64,000 bases of DNA from Paramyrothecium sp. XJ0827 (Eukaryota; Ascomycota; Sordariomycetes; Hypocreales; Stachybotryaceae), in assembly GCA_020881915.1 (NCBI GenBank), contig JAJFPB010000001.1, positions 5,270,001 through 5,334,000 of the forward strand, in the 5' to 3' direction. The position numbers and the translations under genes are program-made. The notes beneath the pieces are model-generated. The model saw only the letters and a program-made list of their open reading frames with translations, was not told the DNA's origin and did no database searches. This document shows positions 41,289-54,781 of this stretch, piece by piece. The first letter of the stretch is position 1. Every line of letters starts with the position of its first letter.

Positions 41289-44200
41289 AACTATGCAAAG
41301 CACTTCCGAAAGCGGGCCTGGAGGTAAGTAGAGGGTGATTAAAATACGTGGACAATAGATCGCGGCTAGTCTTCTCAAAGACCGCCTCTTGCGGACAAGG
41401 GCAACCACCCTTCTGACATAGAGACGGTGAGCGGAAAAGGATAGGGCCTGGAAATGTCATGTATAGTTTACCTGAGATACCCTAGCAAAATGCCAAACTA
41501 CACGATGACTATTGTACACGGTGCCTTGAGACGTGTGGGCCCTTCGGCCCCGATTACCACGAAACGGTGACCCATGGACGGGACTACACAGGTTCTGTCA
41601 TTCAAGCGTTGCATTTGATGTGGTCATGGTTACGAAGCTCGTGTTAATGACCAGGATTAAAACTGTCAACCGCGGTGGCTCGACAAGTCTCGACCACTCC
41701 CGAGAGTTGAGAAATGAGATCAGAGCGCAGCATACGACCGAGGGTCACAGGAGCGGTGATATCAGACATTTGCTATAGACGCACCCGCATGCACGTTATA
41801 TGTGCCGTGCTGGTTAGCGCCTACAAGGCTAACGTCTCCGGCTCTTGCCCGCACCAAGTGGCTCCATCTCTCTCTTTTATCTTGGCGTGCTGTGGGAGTT
41901 CTAGCGTTTTCTTGGTCCACGATGCTAGTCTACATGCTTAAAGTTGCACTGCGTCGTTGTGGGATGGAGAAATGGCTGCTACTCGGGGGCGCGGAAAGCC
42001 CGTCCATCGAACGTGCCAGAGCCTCCTTCCTCCTAAAGTTGGTGCAATCGAATCGTGTAAGTTGATTGATGGAAATTGTCAAGGCCGGCACTGTGCCACG
42101 AGAGTGTGAGGAGACTCCACAAAGGATGCACCGGCACACCGTGACGCCCCTTTGTCCGAGGTGAGATCATGACTGCTCATGTCCTCTCCCTTTTCTTTCC
42201 AAGTAACACAGACACATGTGCTATTTCAAATGATATGCGGGGAAGCATGAGGATGTCTTGACGCATCGTAGGTCATTCGCCCATACCCCACGACAGACAC
42301 CCGCACCCATGCAGCTAGCTGCTATGCTGGGCCACTTCTTCGTCGGGGCATCATGGCCGCACATACTGATCGGGCTGTGACCCTCTTCCTTCCCCTCTTC
42401 CTTCATCCCTCTGAACCCCAGCCACTCTCCACACTCCTCCTGCCTTGGCCTGTGTGCCCGGGTGGTAGAGGGCAGGGCTGGGTCAAGCGAACGCCACATT
42501 TTGGGCATGGCCCAGCGTAGACGAGCTCGATTACCGACAACGGTTGTCGGAGCGCCGCTGAGGGGGAGTGCGTTGCCGAGTCGCTGGGAGTACTTTGGAG
42601 CCCACTCTTGTTTCTAGAGCCTTGAAAGCTAGTGTTGCAGCCGAAACCAGTGGGAGCGTCTATGCACCTTTTAATTGCACATCCGTTGGAGAACCTTTTC
42701 TGCTCACATGATGGGTGGAATGGGTGGTCTGGATCGTAAACCTTTGGCTATGTGAGGGAATGGCGCCTCTGCTTTCCCTCTAGTTCAGAGCCGCGATGAC
42801 CAACCGGGGATCCATGGTTCTTTGGGAGGTGTCCTATGGAAGGGCAACTAATCGCAATGAGCAGGTCATGTCACAGACCGGCGCCAACTGTACCAAAGAA
42901 AAAAGTTGGTGGTGGTGGAGTCATGCCATGTTCCCCATGCCTCGGCGCTCTGCTCATGGTGTGGGGTTGGAGGAACGCGGGAATAGATTGAGTGGGCGGG
43001 ACTCGTTTCCCCAGACTGGTCGAGGACGGGAACAGGGGGTCGTGCCGTTCTTCTCCACCCTTTCTAGGGATGAGTCTGTCCTTTCTCCGCATCCTCTGAC
43101 GACTGCATCGAAGAGCAGGTGGTGGCGTGCCGGCCAGCAACGCATGACTGGCATTTCCCACCACTCGACGCCGTTTGCGTTCAAGCAACTTGATGCTGCA
43201 CTCCGCATGGCTCAAGACGCACGGTGAGCCATCAAAACCTGACAGGGACACCTGCACTCCATCTTGATTTGCCGCCACTAGTGTAGATCTGGGCCACAGA
43301 GGCCTGAGATGTTAGAGCAGGGACCTCTTGGTTGTCGTCCCTCTTTTCTGCTCGCTGGCCTTCACAACCCCTGACCCCGCGCCTCTGCTGTGGAGAGAGG
43401 TTTAATGCACGAGCCCCGGATAAACTCGCTTCAGCACCACAAGACCCCATCCAAGCCCAAATACCAGCTTGCATATTTGGGGCAATCCTGGCGTGAAGGC
43501 ACTGCTGCGGGTCTTTAGGTGGGCTTCAACATTCATGTCTGGTGCAGGATCCTCGCTTCTTTTGTCGAAGTTGGCCTAGCCAAGTGCTTTCCCGCCGCTC
43601 CACAGCTCGAGGCTTGGCCCAGGGAAGTGTCACAAACAAGCGGAAGTACGCTTTTCGCGACCTCTTCGAGCGTTTTCGGCGTACAGACTGGCCGCCTCGG
43701 ACCTGAGTCTGAGGACCGAGGTGAAAGCTTTGCCAGAACACTCTTCTAGATACCCTGCGGCATGGTCCGTCCTTCCTATCTGCTCCGGTCGCAACCTCAG
43801 CTATTGTTGGCCTTGTTGTGGGGATCCGATATTCTCAGTCAAGCTTTAGTGCCCGAGCCCGGCTTGAGCAGCACTTTTCCCGAAATCATGGATAAAATGA
43901 AAATTTTATCAGCCACTTCTAGGTCGATGGCGTAGGCAAAATCGCGGCCAAACGCTTAGTCTGCAACAGCTACCCCCTTCGAGATCAGCCCTCGACCTGA
44001 CAGGTCGCCCCGACTACTGCGGCTTATTACCACCATTTCACAAGCCACCGTCTGCTCTGCTAAGCGTGGAGACAAGGAGCGGGGAGAAGGTGGACGTTCT
44101 CCAACTGGACCCTGCAATAGGTAGCTGCGTGTCAACGGATGGTGCCTACGAGATTCGTTCTCAGGCAAAGAAGATGGTGTCGTTGTAGCAACACAATGTG

Positions 44201-47200
44201 ACTTAGCCGCTGGACCCTGTTTTGGTCTTTGCATTGGCTTACTGCTTGGCGTTGCTTTGACATCTCGTTCGAATCGTGCGTCCGCAAGGGATTCAGATGG
44301 ATCTTCTCCAAACAAGTCTGATGGGTGTGAGGATGTCCTAACGTGACATCTCAAGCGGATACGTTTGACACCTCACCATTATCGCTCCTGCAAGTACCCC
44401 ATATCCACATGGCATGACTCCAAACCACAAGCCTGGTCAAGTAACAAGGCTTGGAAATGAGGTGTTCGCAGTGGATGTGGACGAGAGAAGCCTGTAACGG
44501 ATGCCTCGGTTACCTCTACTTCCCGGTTTAATATGTTCTCCTTTCGAGATAGATGTACAAGGAATAGCATCACCACCATGGACCTACGTCAAACGCTAGT
44601 CGATTTGATGGTGGAACGACTGCGCCCACCGCAATGGAAGCATTTGGTGTTCAAAGACTGGTCTATAAGGGACGATACAAGATGGTAGCTGTCGAACAGA
44701 AAAGAGGCTTGTTTAGCGCCGTGTCCATGCTTTATGGGGTGCAGCTGTCCGAGCATTGACATCGTGGCAGTGAGGCCAGAAATGCGCAGAGACCCGCCGG
44801 TGAGGAGTATTTTGGAAGCGAGCCAACCGCTAACTTATTCTAACCCAGCGTTATTTGACATTTCACGCGTTTGCTGCTCGACGAACCGCCCAGCTATGGC
44901 TTCTTGGAGGGGATATGGGGATTTCTTCGTCGTCGATTCGGGTTCAAGTCACCACCCACATGTGCCTGGAGTAAACGAAGCGTAGATGTCTTCAACATGT
45001 ACCCACTGGAGGGCGTGAAGAGCCTGTGATTCCTTGGGGTCCGAGGTTTTGGTGTCGTGATCATCTCTGGATCTTGCATGCGTAAGTGCTATTAAGCACA
45101 CCGGATTAGAATGGATGTGCCGAGGGAAGGTAGGGAAGCTTGGTGGGAAGCGCGCCATGCATGTTGGTTGACCCTAGGCAGAACACACATAACTGGCACG
45201 CCACAGCATTGACTGTTGGGGGGATGGCCTGTCCATTGTAATGCACTTGAGCTTGAGCAGAGCACACTGCGCCCCAGTTGAGGCTTGCTCAACATGGGAG
45301 GTCGAACAGGGTCGTCGATAGGGTCGGCACCAAACGGGGGTGCACGGCACGAAGTACCAAGTTGCCATGAACCAAGGAGGGCCCAAACAATGATTAATGG
45401 CTGTCCTAACGCAAGGTTAAATGGATCCTCGTTGAGGCGGAAATTGCATAAGCCGACGCACTCCTCGTTCATCAGCGGAAGTGAGCGACTCCGTCTCAGA
45501 GGCAAAAGAAAAAAAGAAGAAAAAAGAAGAAGAAAAAGGGCTTTCTAGATTATGCTCTGAAGTGTTTATCCCCACACCAACTTCGATGGCTCGGCATACG
45601 ATCTTTGCGGAGCCACTCCAAGGGGCGTACCGGACTTCTTCTTGGTCCCTTAAAATGCCTGCTGAAGCTCTTATTATGGAGAATGGTTGCATATGAAGTC
45701 AAGCGAACTGTGCCGGCCGAAAGTGAGAGTCATGTCGCTCTTGTTTTGAAGGCCGACATTGGAGGACATGACACGCAAGCAAGGCACGTGTGTACTCTAG
45801 TATGTACGCAATTGCCTGTATGAGCCAGGATCCACGAGAGGCTGCTGAAGTGAGCTACTGGGATCGCCGGTCACCCAATGATCCAGTGTAGTTGCCTCTT
45901 GCGGGCTCGCGCAGGTGCCAAAGGACCAAGGCGCTGTAAGAGTAGCTGCTAAGCAGGGCCGCCACGTTTTGACAAAGTGCTGGGCTAGTTCGTCACCAGG
46001 CACGAGCTCTGTATAGCCCAAAGGCAGTATTTGAATCATGAAAAAGAAACGATCATATGCCCAGGTTCTGACACACGACCTGCCTCGTTCCAATGCTGTA
46101 CATGACTCCTTACCAGCTATCGATGAGAGCATGCGAGTGTGCTGCCATACTTCGGAGTTCGGGGGCCATGGCCGCCGGTCCAACCCTGTCAGCATGGCAG
46201 ATGAAGGAGTGCAATGACCGGCCGGAGTTATTTGGCGAGAAGAAATCGGTAGGGGTGAAGGCGTTGTTGGGGTTTCTGGTGGCTTGTTGGAGGATTTGGC
46301 GAAGTGAGCGACTGCCCTAGGCAAGTGCGCCAAACATTTGGCCCTGCGAGGTCATGCTTTGAGGTCCACCACTACGTATGTCATTAGATCCTGTGGTGGT
46401 GTTCCTCCAAGTTGTCCTGACCAGCCTGCCAGTTCACAGACAGAATGACAGGCCAGACCGGTCCCAAAGACGTAGGTTGCGTGAGATATCCGATCACACC
46501 TAAAGCAGCTGACTCAATGGCTAGGTCCAAAACGGGACATGTTGCGACAGGGATGGCTCAATGCTGAGCGGGTGGTATGGGACGGAGACGAATTCGGGTA
46601 GACCCCAGGTCGCTTCCAAAACCAATAGTGGAGGATCGTCAACCAAGGGTTGCTCCGGAGCAAATCAAACAGGCAGTGCGGGCCCCCGCCGCCTTTGCTT
46701 TGATTTTCTCGAATAAGCCCCAGTCCAGGAGGGTACCGGGAGTCGCTGAGCCGATATGATAAGGGATGATCGAAGATGCCAAGGGCGGAGAAGACGATGG
46801 AGCCCCAAGCTAATTGTGCCGCAGAGATGGATGTTGACGGAGATGAGAAGCCAACGGCTGGGACAGGAAATATGCCCGGGTGCCTCTAGCCCCCGGATTT
46901 CCCAGCGAAGTGAAGGGGGGGGAACGGAAAACTGTGGATCTCCGTCGCGAACGGCGACTGTAGGAAGCTGGTGCCCCGGTGTCAGGTACCCATCGCACTC
47001 ACATTCTAGGTACCTACTAGGGTAGTAGGCACCCTACCTCACCAGGAGGTTCGAATGATGGCGTACTTTAGCGGACCGCCGTTCGTTCTAGAGTGCCATT
47101 CAGGCGACCTCTGGTAGCGTGGACAGGCACATACCTTAAGGTAGGCACGGGTACAGGGACCTCACCGTGTACTGCCTTGCAAGGAAGCGTGCGACTAAAC

Positions 47201-49055
47201 TTGGGGGCAGAGCAAGGTCCATGAAGCCCATGGCAGGTACAGTGTAGAGCTCTTACGCGGCCTCGGGCAGTGCTTCTCTGCGCACCGGTATGCTGCTATC
47301 CATGATGGCCTGAGGTAAAGGCAAGGCAAGGCGAAGCAAGGCCAGGTACGTGCCTATGGGACGGTAATTCAATTTCCCGATGAGTAGCGCAGCTGGATAC
47401 ATGAGGGAATGGAAGGCCACACAGGAAGGAGGGCGGGAGTAGGTATGGAGTACCTTGGCCAGGTACATCCGCACGTGGAACTCCAAGGCCTGGGCTCGTG
47501 ACGAGCCAGACGCATCAGTTTCTAACCGACCCCGCAATATCACCAATGCAACCCCATGGGCCAGAAAACGGGCGGGCTCGCGAAAAAAATAAAATAGCCC
47601 ACACCACATGTACCTTAGTCTAAGCTGTACGCAGTACGTTTTCCAAGTTCCCAGTGTCGTGGCCCCATGCCCGTCCCACCAGAGGACTCCGCAGGCACAG
47701 CTCGGCTTACTGCAATTCACAGAAGAGGCGGCACTACGCCATTTCTCCAAGCAGGAAGAGAGTAGGTGGTGTGAACGCAGCTGCGCTTTCGATGGGAACG
47801 TGCATGTGTACTGGACCTTGAGCGCGGTACGGGCAGGGCAGGGAAAGGCAAGGTAAGGTAGGTAAGTACTAGGAGGTACTCCTTAAGGCGTGAAGTACCT
47901 CGAATAACTCCAAGAAAGACAGCCAGCATGAGGTACTTGGCTTCAGGGAAAGTACCTTAGACAGGGTTCCCTATTATTATCGTCCCGTCTCGTACCTATG
48001 TGGGCGAAGCAGAGAAGGGCACGACAGAAACGGTAAAATGGAAATACCCGTATTAAGCCAATACGTAGTTGGCAACCAAGACAGGCAAGGCAAGTAAAGT
48101 AAGTACGAACCACCTACCTAGCCTCCGTTGAATCTTGGATTTCCGTACCGTGCTTGCCTGGCCTTGCCTTGCCTTAGTTAAGGTACCCTTGGCCTAGCAA
48201 CGCCAACGCTACCACTCTCACAAAGTGTCCGGGGGCTCGGGGGCGTCCAGGGTCTGCTGACAACTGGTGGTGCTGCTCTGATGCGAACCCTGTCCTGTGC
48301 ATCGCCCTGCCTCTTCCCTCGTCCTTTTTTCCCATTCAACCTCTTCTCCGCCCCTCCTCGTCCGAGTCTCCCATCTGGTTCCCACTGCTGCCGACAGGGG
48401 GGGAGGGGCGAGGACACCCTAAATTATGCCCCCCTCCCCCCCCCCGTATGCGGTGCAGGTACTGGTACAGTCCTCATTTGAGGAATACCTTTGAACCCCA
48501 GACTAAGGCATCTTACCTGACCTGACCTTACCTTACCTTACCTTCCCTTGCCCTGGACCAACTCGTACAACCAAAAAGCTCGACCTCCTCTTCTCGTCGA
48601 ATCCTTCCTCCCTCCTCACACACCGAAGCTGCATCTGTGTGAGACTGGCCCTTTGCAATTCGCCACGGTGTTTTTTTCCCGGCGGTTGTTCTTGATCACT
48701 ATCTACGACTGACGACATTCTACGTTGGACACTGCTCGAGTCCAGATATTCCGGACCACCCACCCGCTCTTGCCAGCGTCGGCGTCTTACCCAGTTGAAA
48801 GCTGACGGGCGACACGGCACAGCACTTGCGTCGCAACCAACACGCCATCCTCTCACTCCTTTCCCCGAAATCTGGCTCAGCCTGTCGATATCCCTTTATG
48901 ACCGATATGCCACCCCATTGATTACGACGTTGCCTGGCTTCATTGTGATTCATAGCCAGTCGCGCTTTCGAACGGCTTTCGAGTTGTAGAGTAACCCTGG
49001 TTCCGCTTCTCTTCCCCTACGACAATCGCCGTCTCCGCGACGCACAACTCCATTC
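41289..49055. other. 7.8-kb gene-poor region
   Basis: No convincing gene in 7.8 kb. Frames of 130-180 codons (42796-43227 plus, 43956-44354 minus, 45797-46333 minus, 47253-47750 minus) were inspected. They have unbiased composition, no domains and antisense frames of similar length. The first 5.5 kb look unstructured. The last 1.7 kb are dense in short AGGTAC-type words. Non-coding transcripts cannot be excluded. Confidence 0.45.
46980..48560. repeat. AGGTAC / CCTTACC word-rich low-complexity region
   Basis: Repeated short words GGTACCT, AAGGTAGG, GGCAAGG, TACCTTA and their complements recur every few tens of bases. Examples are CTAGGTACCTACTAGGGTAG near 47009, GGCAAGGCAAGG near 47320, GGTAAGGTAGGTAAGTACTA near 47850 and GACCTTACCTTACCTTACCT near 48525. 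They form the distal upstream region of the Zn2Cys6 gene. Confidence 0.65.
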
Positions 49056-51344
49056 ATGACAACCTCGTCTACCCAGCTCCACCTAATCACCCGCGTCATG
49101 TCCCCGTCCTCGACGGGCGATTCGCCTCTCTCTATGCCCGGTGCTTCGGGCAGGCAGTTTCCCGTGCCGGCCCGCGACAGCTTCTCCATTGATATTACCT
49201 CCGCTACGCTAGCTGCCCTTCCTAACGGAGTCGCCACTGGAATGCGGTCGCCCACAAATCTCAAGGCTCAGCGGACCCCTAGCTTCAGTAGGGACGGCAT
49301 GATGGGTGTTTCTCAGAAATCCCGCCATTTGTCCCAGTCATCCGACAATCTCACGACAAATGGAGTTCCGCCGAAGCCACCGAGCGATGAGGGGTCCAAT
49401 CCCTTGAAGCGGCGAAATACAGATGTTGGCGTCGACTACCCCCGTCGTCGCGCGACCATCGCTGTATGTTGTACTTTGTTTTTTCTTTGGGGTATTATCC
49501 ACAAGTCTATATTGCTAACCGACCTTTCAGTGTGAGGTCTGCCGATCACGAAAGTCTCGCTGCGATGGAACCAAACCCAAGTGTAAGCTTTGCACTGAGC
49601 TGGGCGCCGAATGCATTTACAGAGAGCCTGGTATCAAGCTTGACGCTGGCGACAAACTAATCTTAGAGCGCCTCAACCGTATTGAAAGCCTTCTTCAAAT
49701 GAACATGGTCAATGGACAGACCAACGGTATTGGCCTACCGCAAGATTCACCGTCTATGAGCAACGGCACAGGACTTAGTGGCGACAACGTTCTCATGGCC
49801 AACACGAATAACTTCGTTTCGGTCATTCCCAACGGAGGCTTTGGTACCTGGCCAAGCGTACCCACCGGCACCAATATCTCGATCATGCCTAAAGTTCACA
49901 CCAATGCCGCCATGCACCTACTTCAGTGGCCTCTCATCCGGGACCTGGTCTCTCAGCCATATGACCCTCAAATTCTCCTTCAACTGGAAATGGCCCGCGA
50001 CCCCTTGCACTCTTTGACAAAGACTCCCTGCGTCGACTTGTCAAATACCCAAGCTTACATCGAGGCGTATTTTGAGAGAGTCAATGTTTGGTACGCTTGC
50101 GTCAATCCGTACACGTGGAGAAGCCAGTATCGCACAGCTCTGTCCAATGGCTTCCGCGAAGGACCTGAGAGTTGCATCGTCCTTCTGGTACTTGCTCTTG
50201 GCCAGGCAAGTTTGCGTGGAAGCATTTCCAGAGTGGTGCCTCACGAGGACCCGCCAGGACTCCAATACTTCACTGCCGCCTGGTCACTGCTCCCTGGCAT
50301 GATGACCACTAACAGTGTCCTCGCCGCCCAGTGCCATTTACTCGCTGCCGCCTATCTCTTCTACTTGGTGCGGCCCATGGAGGCGTGGAACCTCCTTTGC
50401 AGTACAAGCACGAAGCTTCAGTTACTCCTTATGACTCCGAACCGAATCCCAGCGCAGCAACGTGAGCTGGTGGAACGAATCTACTGGAATGCTTTACTGT
50501 TCGAAAGTGATCTGCTCGCAGAACTTGATCTTCCTCACTCTGGCGTAGTGCAATTTGAAGAGAATGTGGGACTTCCCGGGGGCTTCGAGGGTGACGAGGG
50601 AGAGACCGTTGGCAGGGATGAGCTTTGGTACTTCCTCGCTGAGATTGCACTCCGGCGACTTCTCAACCGTGTGAGCCAGCTCATTTACTCCAGCCATTCC
50701 ATGGCATCCACTACCAGCTTAGAGCCGGTAGTGGCGGAACTGGACTATCAGCTCACCCAGTGGTATGAGAGCCTGCCACTGCCTCTCCAGTTCCCCTTTA
50801 CCCGCACAATGTTGCAAGATCCTGTCCAAGCTGTGCTACGATTGCGCTTCTTCGCCTGTCGAACCATCATCTATCGGCCATACATCCTTGCCGTGCTGGA
50901 CAACGAGCAAGCAGTTCTAGACCCGGCCGTGCGGGAGAGCTGTCAGAAATGTCTGGAGGCCTCCATTCGGCAACTCGAACATATCCAAGAACAGTAAGTT
51001 AACTAATATTCACCCAACGCCACTCTTACAAAAAGGGCCTCCTTTGCCACCTATCGCACCGGTATGCTAACGAGCTTTGCAGCCATGCTGGGCATATGCC
51101 CTACATCTGGCAGGGCGCGCTCTCCATGGTATCACAGACACTACTGATCATGGGGGCCACAATGTCGCCATCTCTCCTGAGTATCCTGCTCACATTGGTG
51201 CCCCACCGAGAGGCGTTGGACCAGATCATCAACGACGTCGTCATGGAAGTCGAGCGGTATGCAGTGTTGGCTCCAAGCTTGAGCCTTGCCGCAGAGATCA
51301 TCAAGGAGGCGGAGGCCCGAAGGCGAACATTCCTTAACAGCTGA
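49056..51344 (+). CDS. Zn2Cys6 transcription factor with fungal-specific middle domain
   Basis: Nuclear DNA-binding regulator. Three exons, 49056-49463, 49531-50993 and 51083-51344, give 711 codons, 710 aa; introns are 67 and 89 nt. After about 135 disordered Ser/Pro-rich residues, the binuclear cluster follows the splice at once: C-E-V-C-RSRKSR-C-DGTKPK-C-KL-C-TELGAE-C, all six cysteines present. A short leucine-rich helix comes next (LILERLNRIESLLQM, dimerisation). The fungal-specific domain then runs to the end, with YFERVNVWYACVNPYTW, the acidic RDELWYFLAEIALRRLLNR segment and the C-terminal HHAGHMPYIWQGALS. The 34-nt sequence before the first cysteine codons ends an intron with CTAAC, so the zinc cluster depends on correct splicing. 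Target genes are unknown, and no metabolic cluster lies beside it. Confidence 0.92.
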
Positions 51345-54300
51345 GGCGCCCCAACCTCGAAATGATTTCCGACTCCGTTCCGTTTAGCAGGACTTTACTT
51401 TTTGCCGCCACACCCTCCCACTGATCGGTGCTAATGCGAGCGATTTCTCCCTTCGGCATGCGGCGCAACGATCTGATCCGCTACCAGCTATGCACGCCTG
51501 CACGACCTCAATCATTTAAACAAGGCTTGCTCAACTTGGCATCCGAACATTCGCCACGCTTATGAGGACTATGGAAGGACTATGTTACTTGACAGGCAAC
51601 AAGACAGTCCTAGCAGATCTATCTAGCCAGCAATTCACCGCCACTGCGCCCCAAGCTTTGTCCATAACGCGGTGTGGATGTTGCCAACTATGAGCCGGCC
51701 ATGAGTGACGTTTGTTGGACGTCATGGGAGCGCGCCGCCCACGGAGATTAACAATTCTCCTTCACCCCAAATTCGGAACATGAGGTCTCGAAAGCCAAAG
51801 TCATCTGGGGTACAGAAACCTCCGGGGTTGCGTTGTGTGACGAGATGCGCGCCGCCTGCATCCTGGCAGGCGGGTGCTTCATTTTATCCTCGGCGGAACC
51901 GGGCCGTCGTACCGCCCCCTCCAACCAACCGCATGGCAACACTCAATTTGGCGTCCCCCCTAGCTTACCTCCGAAAGACTTGGCTTTTCCTGCGAGCAAT
52001 CGTTCTCATGCGCTTGCTGTTCTTGTGTCAGGCAGCGCCAGGGCTCTCACCGCAAATACGTCACGCAATCGCATATTGTACAAACTTGAATGATGGTTTT
52101 GGAGAAATGAAATGATCTCAATGAATTGATTGACGGCGCAGATCCAAGCTGGTATTGGATATCATGTGTTGCGAATACCCCGGGTTCAATTGTCTTGAGG
52201 ACTCTACAGAAGACAACATACACGGCGATACTAAAGTACGGCATTCACTACCGGATCGAGCGCGGCAGGCCACATTTATTACATTGTGTGTGGCAATTGC
52301 AGTTACTAGTCCCAACTCCTCTCTCCGATCAATACATAGCATGCCTATTAGCCATACCTGAATATGCACTGTCAATTTGAACACTTACGGGACGACTAGA
52401 GTAGTCCATAACCCAAGCTCGGAACTCCGTTCCTCCTTCAAGTAAATGATAAAGGCCGAGGTCACACCGATTCGCAGGAGCCTCATCAATGCAGCCAATC
52501 ATGAAAAATCTAGTTCACATGATGCAAGACAGCTGTTGAAATCCTTGGGAAGGGCTGTTGAGCTTCCACCGGGTGGGTGTGCTAAAGTCTTGTTTGGGCT
52601 GTAGATGTGAGTGGTATGCAGACGCAAGTGGGGGAAGGGTGGAATCGGCGAGAGCCCGTCACTGTTGGCTATGCCCCCAAATAATCAATCGCCAGAATGG
52701 GCCAAATGGCTAACTCTCAAAAGAGACGAATGCGACACGATGATGTTTTGTCAGCATCTACAATCATGGTAATCGGGTACATCTGATAAAGTAGGGTAGG
52801 CGTCTTGACGCGTAGAGGATGATCACAGGCCCTCTTCGACCCTGTTTCCCCGCATTTACCCCCTTCCTGGGCCAAAAACCCCGGACCGCGAAACCAAAGA
52901 CATACTGATTAATGTACAATGAGTAGTAGTTTCTATGATAAATAGATCCCTAAGGATTACCTAAGATAAGTCTTTTTAAAATATTTTCAAAATATTTCTT
53001 ATTTTGTTTTAAAAATTATTATATTTTTCCTTATTTTTCTCAATAATTTCCTAAAGCTTCTATTGATGATAGGCCGTTTAGCAGTCTGTATTTTTGCTCA
53101 CCACTGGCTGGAGTACCCGGAATGGTTCGACGAGCCATCAAGGGGGGGCTGCAGCTTGGGAGGTCCCACCCCTCCAGTCCCTGATCGCCACGAAGATCTG
53201 CTGCTTTCAGTCGTGTGAATGACAAAGTCGAGGGGGAGTTATACACACCAAGGCAAGGCCGCGAACTGCATCAAGCAGGAGTTTACCTCCGGGCGTGCTG
53301 GGAAGCAGGTTATCGCCAAAGCCACAAGGGTCGCCTGTAGTGGAGCAGTGACGATCACCACGCGTCCTGCTTCTGGTAACAATCTCTGCCCGGGTCAGCT
53401 CCAAGCCAGCGTAGGCGAGTGATCTCAGAGGCACAGAGACTAACCGAATGCAGCGGCGGCGGTGGAATTGACTGGTCACATTGACTGCCTCGGCAAGGTT
53501 GGGGCCAGGCAGAGTGCACGAGACCGGATAGTATGCACCGTTCATCCGAAGTCCCTGTACAAACTTGGGCATGGTGCACTTTCCTACTCCTCAGCAACAA
53601 AGGCAAGCATATCAATTAAAGTCGTAACGTTCATGGCTTATAGGACCAAGTTTACTCCAACTTCGGATAATGACGCCGTTCCTCGACTTTAAAAGTAAAG
53701 CAACTGCGCTGAACTACTAGATAGCAAAAAGCCGTGTTTCAACCATGGATAGTTGTAGTATCATTATTTATTCTCGAGGGCCTGGAAGACATGGCCCGTC
53801 CATGCCATTGCCATCAGCAGCCCGGCTGCCTGAAATGACGGAAGATATCCGAGACTCTTGCAAAGGAGCGGTTTCCGAGGCCCAGGGGCAAGTGGTGTTC
53901 CCCACTTATTGCCGCAGTCTCGGACCGGGCCGTAACGGAACTGGCGGAGCCGGACTCGGTTTCGGCCGAACTCTAAGACCAGCAACGAGTCTAGAACATT
54001 GCTTGGAGACCCTTCCAGTCCTCGAAACAGACCTTGACCTTAGAGCTATCGTGAGCCTTACAATACCATCATTGTCCTTCGAATCACTGATGATGTGATT
54101 CTTGGCGCTCCCAAGTGTAAGCCTGCGAAGGCGATCAATACGGGGCTTCCCCATATCGCACAGCACGACGTTCCAGAACGCCATCACGAAGCAAAGCAGT
54201 GCGAGAAACCTGGCCCTTTCGCGGATAGATATATGACTTTGATAACGACAAACGGAACCCGGCCTCGACAGGCAGAAATAAGAGTCAGCGGGGGGTTCGG

Positions 54301-54586
54301 TGGCCGTAATCGAATGGGTCATGACCTCTTTTCTTCGTCTCAACGTCACTGAGGTGTGTCAAAGCAAGCACATATATGTTGATTGCCATTTCACCCCCTG
54401 CGGAACGACCCTACCAAGACGGATGCTTGTCTCATCAAAGTCGCAAACGAGACGATGACTCACAGGACGCCCCTTGAAGCTTTTTAAGATTTTTTTCCCC
54501 TTCACTTTTTACATGGCCATATTTACTTCGGAGGGACGCGCTAAGGAGGAAGTACTTTTCTGGCCCAATTCAATGCTCGAGATAAG
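51345..54586. other. 3.2-kb gene-poor region between the Zn2Cys6 gene and the DUF3669 element
   Basis: No supported gene. Frames at 51705-52115 (plus) and 53906-54349 (minus) lack domains. The region includes a sharply AT-rich island around 52965-53050. It may be a mosaic of old insertions. Confidence 0.45.
52965..53050. repeat. AT-rich island with an imperfect palindrome
   Basis: An abrupt run of almost pure A/T, including AAAATATTTTCAAAATATTT, in otherwise balanced sequence. It resembles a small transposon remnant or a mutated (RIP-like) patch, but it is too short to classify. Confidence 0.5.
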
Positions 54587-54745
54587 TACTCCCACGAGCC
54601 CACCCCTGGTGTCTCGTCAGGGATAAAACACTAATATTACCGTTTGATCACTGGTTAGGATTACGGCCAGTCTATTCAGTGATCAAAACGGCGATATCAC
54701 TGTTTTATTTCTTTTAAAATACGGTGGGTATGCTGCTAGGTACCT
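54587..54745 (+). repeat. Outer left inverted repeat arm (copy A)
   Basis: Starts TACTCCCACGAGCCCACCCC and ends TATGCTGCTAGGTACC. It shares its order of blocks with copy B and, inverted, with the right arm. Confidence 0.75.
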
Positions 54746-54781
54746 TAAGCTTCGGAGAACCCTCTATAGGTGAGAATTAAC

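Noticed and set aside
42796..43227. 143-codon plus-strand frame in the gene-poor region
   Set aside because: The antisense strand has a frame of the same size and neither has recognisable motifs.
45797..46333. 178-codon minus-strand frame
   Set aside because: Longest frame of the 41-49 kb region, but without domain, repeats or homology that I recognise.
47253..47750. 165-codon minus-strand frame
   Set aside because: Runs through the AGGTAC-word low-complexity region, so the open frame is likely accidental.
49056..51344. Zn2Cys6 factor as the pathway regulator of a biosynthetic cluster
   Set aside because: No polyketide, peptide or terpene synthase, P450 or tailoring enzyme lies in the window.
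53906..54349. 147-codon minus-strand frame
   Set aside because: No family and strong overlap with an antisense frame.
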